From Streptomyces musisoli (GTDB lineage: Bacteria > Actinomycetota > Actinomycetes > Streptomycetales > Streptomycetaceae), in the NCBI RefSeq assembly GCF_016741855.1, contig NZ_JAERRH010000007.1:186001-250000 (forward strand): DNA of 64,000 bases, read 5' to 3'. The number at the start of each line of letters is the position of its first letter. The first letter of the stretch is position 1. Position numbers and translations under genes: made by a program. Below are positions 1 through 8,401 of this stretch, piece by piece. Under the pieces are notes generated by a model, which made no database searches, was not told where the DNA came from, and was given only the letters and a program-made list of their open reading frames with translations.

Positions 1-1
1 G

Positions 2-1177
2 GCGCAGCTCGCGAACGACGGACACGTGGACTCACAGCCGGCCCTGCTGATCGGCCTCGCGCAGGGCGGCGCGGTCGTCCTCGCCCTGTGGCGGCCCGTC
101 CCGGCCTGGTGGCTGTCCATGGCGGGGACCGTGGCGGGAGCCGTCGCGGTCCGCGAAGGCATGACCACCGCGGCCGGGGAGACGTTCACCTGGCCCTGGA
201 GCCCGGCCGGCATCATCGCGCACCTGCTCGTCCTGCTGCTGCTCGCGCTGCGTGTGCGCACCCGGGTCTCGGTCGAGGCGTTGGTCCTGACCGTGCTGGT
301 CACCTGGCTCCTGGAAGGCGTGTGGGGCGGGCTCAGCTACGACCCGACCGGTGTCCTCGCCGTGGTGCTTTCCGCGGTCGTCGTGCTGCTCGGCGCCGCC
401 CTGCGCGGCCGCCGGGAGGCCCGTGCCGAACTCGTCGAGCAGGCCACCCTGACCGCCGAGGAGCGCGGTCGGCGCACCCTGCTGGAGGAGCGCAGCCGGA
501 TCGCGCGCGAACTGCACGACGTGGTCGCCCACCACATGTCGGTGATCTCCATCCAGGCCCAGGTGGCCCCGCACCTGGTGGAGAACCCCTCCGGGGAACT
601 GCTGGAGAACCTCGGCGGCATCCGCGACAACGCGCTGGAGGCGCTCACCGAACTGCGCCGGGTGCTCGGCGTGCTGCGTTCCGAGAACCCCGAGGACCCC
701 TACGGGCTGGGCGCCCCCGGCACGGGAGCGGCCCCGGACGCCCCTCAGCCCACCCTCGACCGGCTCGGCGCGCTGATCGAGAACACCCGCGCGACGGGGC
801 TGGAGGTGACCGCCGAGGTCGTGGGCGAGGTGCGGCCGTACGCTCCGGGGGTGGAGCTGTCGGCGTACCGGATCGTGCAGGAGGCGCTGAGCAACGCCCT
901 GCGGCACGCGCCGGGTTCCCGGGTGCGCGTCGAGGTCGGACACTTCCCGGACGGGCTGCACCTGACGGTGGAGAACTCCGCGCCGCGGCGCCCCGTCCCG
1001 CCCTCCCCGGGAGCCGGACACGGGCTGCTCGGCATGCGCGAGCGCGCGGCGATGCTCGGTGGCCGTCTCGTCGCCGACGGCACCGCGGGCGGCGGCTTCA
1101 CCGTCACCGCGTTCCTCCCCGGCGACCTCTCCCCGCCCCCGCCCGACCAGCCCCCGACAGGAGCGAAGACCCCATGA
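2..1177 (+). CDS. Sensor histidine kinase, NarL/LuxR-partner class (5' end outside window)
   Basis: Membrane sensor kinase that autophosphorylates on histidine and passes the phosphate to the response regulator encoded next. Several hydrophobic segments are followed by the HisKA_3 dimerisation/phosphoacceptor box with IARELHDVVAHHMS (His near nt 515) and a C-terminal HATPase domain with NALRHAPGS and a GHGLLGMRERA G-box. The frame is open to the first base of the window. A GTG at nt 26 could start it, but the paralogue at 2081-3463 has about 100 more N-terminal residues covering another membrane segment, so I infer the true start is upstream. The stop overlaps the regulator start by ATGA, so the two are translationally coupled. 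The input signal is unknown. Confidence 0.9.
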   Translation, partial: AQLANDGHVDSQPALLIGLAQGGAVVLALWRPVPAWWLSMAGTVAGAVAVREGMTTAAGETFTWPWSPAGIIAHLLVLLLLALRVRTRVSVEALVLTVLVTWLLEGVWGGLSYDPTGVLAVVLSAVVVLLGAALRGRREARAELVEQATLTAEERGRRTLLEERSRIARELHDVVAHHMSVISIQAQVAPHLVENPSGELLENLGGIRDNALEALTELRRVLGVLRSENPEDPYGLGAPGTGAAPDAPQPTLDRLGALIENTRATGLEVTAEVVGEVRPYAPGVELSAYRIVQEALSNALRHAPGSRVRVEVGHFPDGLHLTVENSAPRRPVPPSPGAGHGLLGMRERAAMLGGRLVADGTAGGGFTVTAFLPGDLSPPPPDQPPTGAKTP

Positions 1178-1854
1178 CGAGCGGTACCGGCAGCATCCGG
1201 GTACTCATCGCCGACGACCAGCAGATGGTCCGGCAGGGTTTCACCGTGCTGCTCGACGCCCAGCCCGGCATCGAGGTGGTCGGGCAGGCGGTGGACGGCC
1301 GGGACGCGATCGCCCGGACCGCGGAACTGGCCCCGGACGTGGTGCTGATGGACATCCGGATGCCGGAGCTGGGCGGCATCGAGGCGACCCGCCGGATCAC
1401 CGGGGAGCACACCGCCGTCAAGGTGCTGGTGCTGACCACGTTCGACCTGGACGAGTACGTCTACGACGCGCTGCGGGCGGGGGCCTCCGGCTTTCTCCTC
1501 AAGGACGCCTCCGCGGACAAGCTGGCCGAGGCGGTGCGGGTCGTGGCCGCGGGCGACGCCCTGCTGGCCCCCGGCATCACCCGGCGCCTCATCGCGGAGT
1601 TCTCCCGCCTGGACGGCAGCCGCCGGCCCCCGCTCAAGCGGCGCGTCGGTGACCTCACCGAGCGGGAGACGGAGGTGCTGGCGCTGATCGCGCAGGGCCT
1701 GTCGAACGCGGAGATCGCCGAGCGGCTGGTCGTGGCCGAGCAGACCGTGAAGACGCACGTCGGCCGGATCCTGGTGAAACTGGGCCTGCGCGACCGCACC
1801 CAGGCGGCGGTCTTCGCCTACGAGTCCGGCCTGGTCCGCCCCGGGGGCCACTGA
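1174..1854 (+). CDS. Response regulator, NarL/LuxR family
   Basis: A 226-aa DNA-binding response regulator, partner of the kinase that it overlaps by 4 nt (ATGA). The receiver domain has acidic pair D14-D15, phosphoacceptor D60 (VVLMD), the T in VLVLTT and K in FLLKDAS. The C-terminal HTH reads LTERETEVLALIAQGLSNAEIA with the recognition-helix region VVAEQTVKTHVGRIL, typical of LuxR-type domains. It closely resembles the regulator at 3460-4125, mainly differing in the linker and the C-terminal tail. The 226 bp after it hold only GC-rich direct repeats (TGATCCAGGC twice, 39 bp apart). Confidence 0.95.
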   Translation: MTSGTGSIRVLIADDQQMVRQGFTVLLDAQPGIEVVGQAVDGRDAIARTAELAPDVVLMDIRMPELGGIEATRRITGEHTAVKVLVLTTFDLDEYVYDALRAGASGFLLKDASADKLAEAVRVVAAGDALLAPGITRRLIAEFSRLDGSRRPPLKRRVGDLTERETEVLALIAQGLSNAEIAERLVVAEQTVKTHVGRILVKLGLRDRTQAAVFAYESGLVRPGGH

Positions 1855-2080
1855 CCCCGGCGTCCCCCCGAGCCGTTGATCCAGGCGTCCCCCCCGGGCC
1901 ACTGCCCCCCGGCCGCTGATCCAGGCTCCACCCGGGCCGCTGACCCGGCCCCGCCCGGCCGATGCCCCGGAACCCTCCGGATCGGGCCACTGGCCCCGAC
2001 CACGGCTCCACCCGGGGCGGCGCTGCCCTGCCGTAGTACCTGAGGGGGATCCCGCAGGACCCCTCTCCAAGGGGACGACC

Positions 2081-3463
2081 GTGCCCGCGCCCGCGCCTAC
2101 CGTTTTCCCCGTGACCGAGACGACGCACACGCAGACGACACCGCCGGGGGCGGCCGGCAGGCCGCGCAGCCCGGAGTTCCGGCTGGCCGTCGACGCCCTG
2201 CGGGGGCTGCGGCAGGACCTGTTCCACGGCGCCTTCGCCTACCGCCCGATGCCCCGCGCGGCCGTCGACGGCCCGCTCACCCGCCATCTGACCGGCCGCG
2301 CGCGGCAGTACGCGTCCTGGACCCCGCACGCGCTGGTGGTCGCCGGCGGCGCGGTGGCGATGCTCGTCACCGCGGCGAGCTTCCAGGAGGGCAGGGCGAC
2401 ACAGCTGGTGGCCGCGGTCCTCGTGCTGATCCCGGTGCTGCTGACCCTGGCGCGTCCGGTCGGCGCGTTCTGGCTGTCGCTCGCGGCCACCGCGGTCACC
2501 GCGGCGGTCGGCGACAGCTGGGACACCTGGCCGTGGCTGCCGGGCAGCTTCGTCTCCCACCTGCTGGTGCTCACGGTCGTGGCGATACGCACCCGCCCGC
2601 GCACCGCGGCCTGGATGTGGCTGCTGACCGCGCTGTACGGCATCTGGTCCGTGACCGTCTTCGGCGGGGACCACTACGACACCGACGCGGCACCGATGAT
2701 CATCCTCTCGGCGTTGATCCTGCTGGCCGTCACCGTCCGGCACACCCGCCGGGAGGCCCGGCAGGTGGTGACCGCCCAGCAGACCGTGACCGAGCACGAG
2801 CGGTCGCGCCGCACCCTGCTGGAGGAGCGCACGACGATCGCCCGTGAGCTGCACGACGTGGTCGCCCACCACATGTCGGTGGTCGCGATCCAGGCGGAGG
2901 CCGCGCCCTACCGGGTGGAGAACCCGCCGCCGGAGCTGGAGAAGGCCTTCGCCACCATCCGGGAGAACGCGGTGGCGGCCCTGACCGAGCTGCGCCGGGT
3001 GCTCGGGGTGGTCCGAGCGGAGGACTACGAGGCCCCGGACGCCCCGCAGCCCACCCTGGCCGACCTGGACGGCCTGCTCGCCAATGTGCGCGAGGCGGGC
3101 CTGGAGGTCGAGAAGGCGGTGACCGGAGCGGTGCGGGAGCTGCCGCAGGGGGTGGAGCTGTCGGCGTACCGGATCGTGCAGGAGGCGCTGAGCAACACCC
3201 TGCGGCACGCCCCGGGCGCGGGCGCGCGGGTCGAGATCGGCTACGTCCTCGGCGGCCTGGGCCTGCGCGTGGTCAACGGCCCGCCGCCGGCCCCGCACCT
3301 GGTCAAGGCGTCGCCCGGCGCCGGGCACGGCATCACGGGCATGCGGGAGCGCGTCTCGATGCTGAACGGCGAGATGACGGCGGCCCCGACGGCCGAAGGA
3401 GGTTACGAGGTGACGGTGTTCCTGCCGGTGCCGGCCGCCACGGTGACCGAGGACGAGGCATGA
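2081..3463 (+). CDS. Sensor histidine kinase, second tandem copy
   Basis: A 460-aa paralogue of the first kinase. Residues about 70-215 contain several transmembrane segments, then a short coiled linker, the phosphoacceptor box IARELHDVVAHHMS and the ATP-binding region (NTLRHAPGA, GHGITGMRERVSMLNG). The GTG at 2081 is chosen because AAGGGG lies 6 nt upstream; a second GTG at 2111 is possible. It overlaps the next regulator by ATGA. Presumably phosphorylates that partner; cross-talk with the first pair is plausible because the boxes are nearly identical. The stimulus is not evident. Confidence 0.93.
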   Translation: MPAPAPTVFPVTETTHTQTTPPGAAGRPRSPEFRLAVDALRGLRQDLFHGAFAYRPMPRAAVDGPLTRHLTGRARQYASWTPHALVVAGGAVAMLVTAASFQEGRATQLVAAVLVLIPVLLTLARPVGAFWLSLAATAVTAAVGDSWDTWPWLPGSFVSHLLVLTVVAIRTRPRTAAWMWLLTALYGIWSVTVFGGDHYDTDAAPMIILSALILLAVTVRHTRREARQVVTAQQTVTEHERSRRTLLEERTTIARELHDVVAHHMSVVAIQAEAAPYRVENPPPELEKAFATIRENAVAALTELRRVLGVVRAEDYEAPDAPQPTLADLDGLLANVREAGLEVEKAVTGAVRELPQGVELSAYRIVQEALSNTLRHAPGAGARVEIGYVLGGLGLRVVNGPPPAPHLVKASPGAGHGITGMRERVSMLNGEMTAAPTAEGGYEVTVFLPVPAATVTEDEA

Positions 3464-4125
3464 CGATCCGTGTACTGATCGCGGACGACCAGATGATGGT
3501 CCGCGAGGGCTTCTCGGTGCTGCTGAACGCGATGCCGGGCATCGAGGTCGTCGGCGAGGCCGTCAACGGCCGGGAGGCGGTCGAGCGGGTGCGGGAACTC
3601 GCCCCGGACGTCGTCCTGATGGACATCCGCATGCCGGAGCTGAACGGCATCGAGGCGACCCGGGAGATCGTCGCCGCGGACGAGACGGCGAAGGTGCTGG
3701 TGCTGACCACGTTCGACCTGGACGAGTACGTCTACCAGGCGCTGCGCGCGGGAGCCTCCGGTTTCCTCCTCAAGGACGCCTCGGCGCGCCAGCTGGCCGA
3801 CGGCGTGCGGGTGGTGGCGGCGGGCGAGGCCCTCCTGGCCCCCTCCGTCACGAAACGCCTGATCACGGAGTTCTCCCGGCTGGCGGACAGGCCCCGGCTG
3901 ATGCCGGCGGCGCAGGCGGCGTACGGGGAGCTGACGGAACGGGAGACGGAGGTGCTGGTCCTCATCGCGCAGGGCCTGTCCAACGCGGAGATCGCCGGGC
4001 GCCTGGTGGTGGCGGAGTCGACGATCAAGACCCATGTGAGCCGGATCCTGGTCAAACTGGGCCTGCGCGACCGCACCCAGGCAGCGGTGTTCGCGTACGA
4101 GGCGCGACTGGTGGAGCCGGGCTGA
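3460..4125 (+). CDS. Response regulator, NarL/LuxR family, second copy
   Basis: A 221-aa regulator coupled to the kinase before it. Acidic residues D9-D10, phosphoacceptor D55 (VVLMD), conserved T/K switch residues (VLVLTT, FLLKDAS) and a C-terminal LuxR-type HTH (LTERETEVLVLIAQGLSNAEIA). Same domain order and almost the same receiver sequence as the regulator at 1174-1854, so the locus looks like a tandem duplication of a whole kinase-regulator pair. The linker between receiver and HTH is the most diverged part. The following 246 bp hold no convincing gene. Confidence 0.95.
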   Translation: MTIRVLIADDQMMVREGFSVLLNAMPGIEVVGEAVNGREAVERVRELAPDVVLMDIRMPELNGIEATREIVAADETAKVLVLTTFDLDEYVYQALRAGASGFLLKDASARQLADGVRVVAAGEALLAPSVTKRLITEFSRLADRPRLMPAAQAAYGELTERETEVLVLIAQGLSNAEIAGRLVVAESTIKTHVSRILVKLGLRDRTQAAVFAYEARLVEPG

Positions 4126-4371
4126 CGAGGACCAGAGGACGGACCAGAGGACCGACAACGGCCCGGCCACTCCGCAGACCTCCCCGATCACCGTGAGCCG
4201 AACGGCACCGGCTCCGACCTGGCGGCGATTCGGTTGCGTGCTGGTCGCCGACGAGACCGCCGTGCTGGTCACGGAACGGGAGCCGCGGCCGCGGAAGTTC
4301 CCGGGCCCTTCCGGCCCGGACCGCGGACCGGCACCCTGGTCAGACGTGGGTGTACGCGTTAGCGTCCCCGC

Positions 4372-5592
4372 ATGGCAGGCTCCCACGACCTCGCTTTCGA
4401 TCCCTGGGACCCGGAGTTCCTCGCGGACCCGTACCCCGCCTACGCCGAGTTGCGGGCGCGCGGGCGGGTGATCCGGTACGAGCCGACGGACCAGTGGCTG
4501 GTCCCGCACCACGCGGACGTCTCGGCGCTGCTGCGGGACCGCCGGCTCGGGCGGACGTACCAGCACCGGTTCACCCACGAGGAGTTCGGGCGGACCGCGC
4601 CGCCGGCCGAGCAAGAGCCTTTCCACACCCTGAACGACCACGGCATGCTCGACCTGGAGCCGCCGGACCACACCCGGATCCGGCGCCTGGTGTCGAAGGC
4701 GTTCACCCCGCGCACGGTGGAGCGGCTGAAGCCGTACGTGCACGGCCTGGCGAACGAACTGGTGGGGAGGCTGGTGGAGGCCGGCGGCGGTGATCTGCTG
4801 ACCGACGTGGCCGAACCGCTGCCCGTGGCCGTGATCGCCGAGATGCTGGGCATCCCGGAGGCGGACCGGGGGCCGCTGCGCCCGTGGTCGGCGGCCATCT
4901 GCGGGATGTACGAGCTGAACCCGCCGAAGGACACGGCGGCCCGGGCGGTGCGGGCGTCGGTGGAGTTCTCGGACTACCTGCGCCGACTGATCGCCGAGCG
5001 CCGCAAGGAGCCGGGGGAGGATCTGATCTCCGGGCTGATCGCGGCGCACGACGAGGGGGACCGCCTCACGGAGCAGGAGATGATCTCCACGGCGGTGCTG
5101 CTGCTGAACGCCGGTCACGAGGCCACCGTGAACGCCACGGTGAACGGCTGGTACGCGCTGTTCCGCAATCCCGGCCGGCTGGCCGACCTGCGCGCCGACC
5201 ACTCCCTGGTCCCCTCCGCGGTCGAGGAGCTGATGCGCTACGACACCCCGCTCCAGCTCTTCGAGCGCTGGGTCCTGGACGACATCGAGATCGACGGCAC
5301 GACGATCCCCCGGGGCGCGGAGATCGCCATGCTCTTCGGCTCCGCCAACCACGACCCGGAGGTCTTCCGGGACCCCGGGCGGCTCGACCTCACCCGCGAG
5401 GACAACCCGCACATCTCCTTCAGCGCCGGCATCCACTACTGCATCGGGGCACCGCTGGCCCGCATCGAGCTGGCGGCCTCGATGACGGCCCTCCTGGAGC
5501 GGGCCCCGACCCTGACCCTGACCGCCGAGCCACCACGCAAGCCCAACTTCGTGATCCGCGGCCTGGAGAACCTGCCGGTCGAGCTGAGGTGA
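4372..5592 (+). CDS. Cytochrome P450
   Basis: A 406-aa soluble bacterial-class P450 monooxygenase. I-helix segment LLLNAGHEATVNATVNGW carries the acidic/Thr pair for oxygen activation, the ExxR pair lies in VEELMRYDTP, and the haem loop is FSAGIHYCIGAPLARIE with C357 as proximal ligand. Length is typical for CYP105/107-like enzymes. No ferredoxin or reductase gene is adjacent, so electron partners must be encoded elsewhere. From synteny memory it may correspond to the CYP107U1-type enzyme reported to affect sporulation in S. coelicolor; that is inference. Substrate unknown. Confidence 0.95.
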   Translation: MAGSHDLAFDPWDPEFLADPYPAYAELRARGRVIRYEPTDQWLVPHHADVSALLRDRRLGRTYQHRFTHEEFGRTAPPAEQEPFHTLNDHGMLDLEPPDHTRIRRLVSKAFTPRTVERLKPYVHGLANELVGRLVEAGGGDLLTDVAEPLPVAVIAEMLGIPEADRGPLRPWSAAICGMYELNPPKDTAARAVRASVEFSDYLRRLIAERRKEPGEDLISGLIAAHDEGDRLTEQEMISTAVLLLNAGHEATVNATVNGWYALFRNPGRLADLRADHSLVPSAVEELMRYDTPLQLFERWVLDDIEIDGTTIPRGAEIAMLFGSANHDPEVFRDPGRLDLTREDNPHISFSAGIHYCIGAPLARIELAASMTALLERAPTLTLTAEPPRKPNFVIRGLENLPVELR

Positions 5593-5637
5593 TCACCCGC
5601 TCGGCCGATCACCGGACGCTCTCGGCTGGTTCCCGCC

Positions 5638-5678
5638 GGTGCCTCGCCACGCTGGTGCCGCCTGAGCAGGGAGGCACC
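5638..5678. terminator. Possible shared terminator between convergent genes
   Basis: An inverted repeat with 8-bp arms GGTGCCTC / GAGGCACC sits in the 131-bp gap between the convergent P450 and permease genes. No T-tract follows, as is usual in Streptomyces. Modest stem, so only a tentative call. Confidence 0.35.
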
Positions 5679-5723
5679 ACGACGGTCACCGGAAGCGGAG
5701 GCGAGGCCGCGTGCGGCGGAGCG

Positions 5724-7235
5724 TCACCTCTCCTTCGTCTCCTCCAGTACCGTCCGCCCCAGCAGGGCGTACCGTTCGGGGGAGCGGTGCTTGAGGTACT
5801 GGGCGCAGCCGACGCCGGTGGCCGCGACCAGTGCCACCAGCCACGGGGTCGCCTTCAGCACCAGCGAGCCCGACTCCGGCCCGGCCGCCACCCCCATGTT
5901 GGACACCAGCAGCACGACGACGGCGAGCATCGCGATGCCGCCGACGAGCGGCGCGGTGAAGGTGCGGAACCAGTGCCGGCTCTCGGGGTGGTGGGAGCGG
6001 AAGTACGCCAGCACCGCGAAGGAGCACACGGCCTGGACGACGAGGATCGCCATGGTGCCGAGGATGGCGAGCAGGACGTACGTACCGGTGTAGGGGTCCT
6101 TGCCCGCGGCCCAGAAGGCACCGATCAGCACCGCGCTGACGGCCGTCTGCACCAGGCCGGCGATGTGCGGGGAGCCGTGCCGGGCGTGGGTGCGCCCGAT
6201 GGTGTTCCGCAGCGACGGCACGACGCCCTCCCGCCCCAGGGCGTACAGATAGCGGGCGGCGCAGTTGTGGAAGGCCATGCCGCAGGCCAGTGAGCCGGTG
6301 ATCATCAGCCACTGCATGACGTCGACCGCCCAGTGGCCGACGTAGCGCTCGGTGGGGTCGAAGAACATGGCCAGGGGGTTGGCGGAGGACGCGGCCCGCA
6401 CGGCCTCCGCCTCGCCGTTTCCGGTGATGGCCATCCAGGAGACGAGGACGTAGAAGACCCCGACGCCCAGCACGCTGATCATCGTCGCCTTCGGGATGAT
6501 CCTCTTCGGGTCGCGGGACTCCTCGCCGTACATCGCCGTCGACTCGAAGCCCACCCAGGACCAGAAGGCGAAGAAGAGCCCGAGCCCGGCGGACGTGCCC
6601 TTGAAGGCGTTGACCGGGTCGACCGGCGCGAAGGTGAACCCGTGCGGCCCGCCCCCGTGGAAGGCGACGGACACCGCCATGGCGGCCAGCACGGTGACCT
6701 CGGTCGCGAGCAGCGCCACCAGCAGTTTCTCGGCGACGCTGACCCCGAACCAGGTGCCGGTGGCATTGATCGCGAGCATCAGCACGGCGAAGGCCCACCA
6801 GGGCACGTGCAGGCCCGTCTGGTCCTTGAGGGTGGTGGTGGCGAAGGTGGAGAAGATGCCGATCAGCGCCGGTTCGAAGACGACGTACGCGAACGTCGCG
6901 AGCAGACCGGAGGCGAGGCCGACGGTCCGGCCGAGCCCGTACGAGATGAATCCGTAGAAGGCGCCCGTGGACGTGATGTGCTTCGCCATCGACGTGAATC
7001 CCACGGAAAAGATTGCCAGGACGACCATTGCCACGAGATAGCTCGCGGGTGCCCCCACGCCGTTGCCGGCCGACACCATGAAGGGCACGTTGCCGGTCAT
7101 CGCGGTGATCGGCGCGGCGGTGGCGACCGCCATGAACACCACGCCGAGCAACCCGACTGCGTTGGGTTTCAGCCGGTGAACCGTTGTGCCGTCGCCGTTC
7201 TCGGTCGCCGGGGCGACGCCCTCGTCCACAGCCAT
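5724..7235 (-). CDS. APC-family amino acid permease
   Basis: A 503-aa integral membrane protein with about twelve hydrophobic segments. It starts with the APC signature region (LKPNAVGLLGVVFMAVATAAPITAMTGN, quoted in part as VATAAPITAMTGN), which contains the unwound TM1 substrate-binding glycine motif, and has a second conserved region FFAFWSWVGFESTAMYGEES in TM6. Expected role is secondary uptake or exchange of amino acids or polyamines; specificity cannot be read. ATG start with a purine-rich GGAGGG upstream. It is transcribed alone, towards the P450 gene. An AT-rich patch (7320-7332) upstream may hold its promoter. Confidence 0.88.
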   Translation of the reverse strand: MAVDEGVAPATENGDGTTVHRLKPNAVGLLGVVFMAVATAAPITAMTGNVPFMVSAGNGVGAPASYLVAMVVLAIFSVGFTSMAKHITSTGAFYGFISYGLGRTVGLASGLLATFAYVVFEPALIGIFSTFATTTLKDQTGLHVPWWAFAVLMLAINATGTWFGVSVAEKLLVALLATEVTVLAAMAVSVAFHGGGPHGFTFAPVDPVNAFKGTSAGLGLFFAFWSWVGFESTAMYGEESRDPKRIIPKATMISVLGVGVFYVLVSWMAITGNGEAEAVRAASSANPLAMFFDPTERYVGHWAVDVMQWLMITGSLACGMAFHNCAARYLYALGREGVVPSLRNTIGRTHARHGSPHIAGLVQTAVSAVLIGAFWAAGKDPYTGTYVLLAILGTMAILVVQAVCSFAVLAYFRSHHPESRHWFRTFTAPLVGGIAMLAVVVLLVSNMGVAAGPESGSLVLKATPWLVALVAATGVGCAQYLKHRSPERYALLGRTVLEETKER

Positions 7236-7361
7236 AGGGTGGCCCCCTCCGTGTCCGGTCCGTGGGTACTGATGGAGCAGGATGGTGGACGAAGGGTGCG
7301 CTCGGGAAGGGGTCGGCCAGGTTAAATATTTGTCACCAGACCTTTAGGCGGGTTGTGCGGG

Positions 7362-8204
7362 TCAGCGGCCGGCGGGCAGGACGAGCCGCCAGGCCCCCTC
7401 CGCCACCCGCCAGGTGCGTCTGCGCACGGGCCCGGAGACCGCCGCGTCCGCCCGGTAGCGGAAGTCCGCCCCGGTGACCGTCACCGTGCGGCCGGCGGCC
7501 AGCAGGGGGGTCGCCTCGGCGCCCACCGACAGGGGCCGCACCTCCACCGAGGCCACCCCGTCCGTGCCCGGTGTCACCGACACCGCCTCCACCGGCTGGT
7601 CCAGGTCGACCACCGTCCGTCCGTCGACCTCCACCCGCAGCCGGGCCGTGCAGGGGGAAGGCACCGCGGACAGCCGGGCGGGCCGGGTGGCCAGGGTGCG
7701 GACCAGGGAGCGGTACCAGGGGCGGCCCGTGGAGACCGGTACGGGCCGGGCGGCGGCGGCCGCCCGCACCGGCACCGGCGGAATGCCCAGCGCGCCCAGC
7801 ACCACGCCGTCGCTGTCGTCGACCAGGAGGTCCATGCGCCGCTCGACGCCGTCCAGGACCGCCCGTGCCGCCGCCACCGCCCCGCCGGGAACCCCGAGCG
7901 ACTCGGCGAGCGCGGTGTCCCCCACGGGCACCACCGACAGCGCGCAGCCGGCCAGCTCCCGCTGCCGGTGCAGCAGGGTGACGGCGCGGACCAGGGCCCG
8001 GCCGTCGCCGACCACGACCGGCCGCCGGGACCCCCTGCGGTCCAGTGCGCGGGCGAACTCCTCCGGTCCCGCCGGGAGACACCATTTGGCCGCCGCACCC
8101 GCGCTGAGCACGTCTTTCGCGATTCGTACGGACTCTCCGTCCGCCTGCCGTGCCGTCGGATCGATGATCACCAGCAGCTGATCGGACGTCGCGAAAGTCG
8201 CCAC
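7362..8204 (-). CDS. Diacylglycerol-kinase-like protein
   Basis: A 280-aa protein starting VATFATSDQLLVIIDPTARQ. The N-terminal Rossmann-like half (LLVIIDPTA, RPVVVGDGRALVRAVTLLH, LSVVPVGD) resembles the DAG kinase/sphingosine kinase catalytic fold, where a diphosphate-binding GGDGT loop and PxGTxND are expected. Here they are altered to VVGDGRALVR and VPVGDTALAES, so catalytic competence is doubtful. The start is placed at GTG 8204 (AGGA 5 nt upstream), although the frame is open to 8411; the longer version would overlap purA. Annotation by fold resemblance only. Confidence 0.6.
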   Translation of the reverse strand: MATFATSDQLLVIIDPTARQADGESVRIAKDVLSAGAAAKWCLPAGPEEFARALDRRGSRRPVVVGDGRALVRAVTLLHRQRELAGCALSVVPVGDTALAESLGVPGGAVAAARAVLDGVERRMDLLVDDSDGVVLGALGIPPVPVRAAAAARPVPVSTGRPWYRSLVRTLATRPARLSAVPSPCTARLRVEVDGRTVVDLDQPVEAVSVTPGTDGVASVEVRPLSVGAEATPLLAAGRTVTVTGADFRYRADAAVSGPVRRRTWRVAEGAWRLVLPAGR

Positions 8205-8246
8205 CTCGGTCCTGCCTCGCTTCCTCGGGTAGCATCTTTGTGCAAG

Positions 8247-8274
8247 AGCCCCTTGCGCTATTGCGCCAGGGGCT
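8247..8274. promoter_or_regulatory. Hairpin in the purA divergent region
   Basis: Near-perfect inverted repeat: AGCCCCTTGCGC, loop TATT, GCGCCAGGGGCT (11 of 12 pairs). It lies 43 nt upstream of the DAG-kinase-like start and 127 nt upstream of purA, between divergent genes where a terminator is not needed. It also contains TTGCGC and TTGTGCAA-like half-sites. It may be an operator or a leader-RNA structure; function unknown. Confidence 0.45.
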
Positions 8275-8401
8275 TCGTCTATTCCGGGGCATCCGGTCCG
8301 ACGGTTGTGCGACCAACGACGGTCGCGGTGGTACGCGGCGGTGAACCTTACGCCCACGCCCCCGACCTTGGACATGCCCCGCCCGGAAGGGGTGTACGCG
8401 C

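Noticed and set aside
1855-2080. Regulatory RNA between the two two-component pairs
   Set aside because: Only GC-rich direct repeats; no stable conserved fold recognised.
4193-4471. 92-codon frame overlapping the P450 start
   Set aside because: Overlaps the P450 in another frame; weak codon bias and no Shine-Dalgarno.
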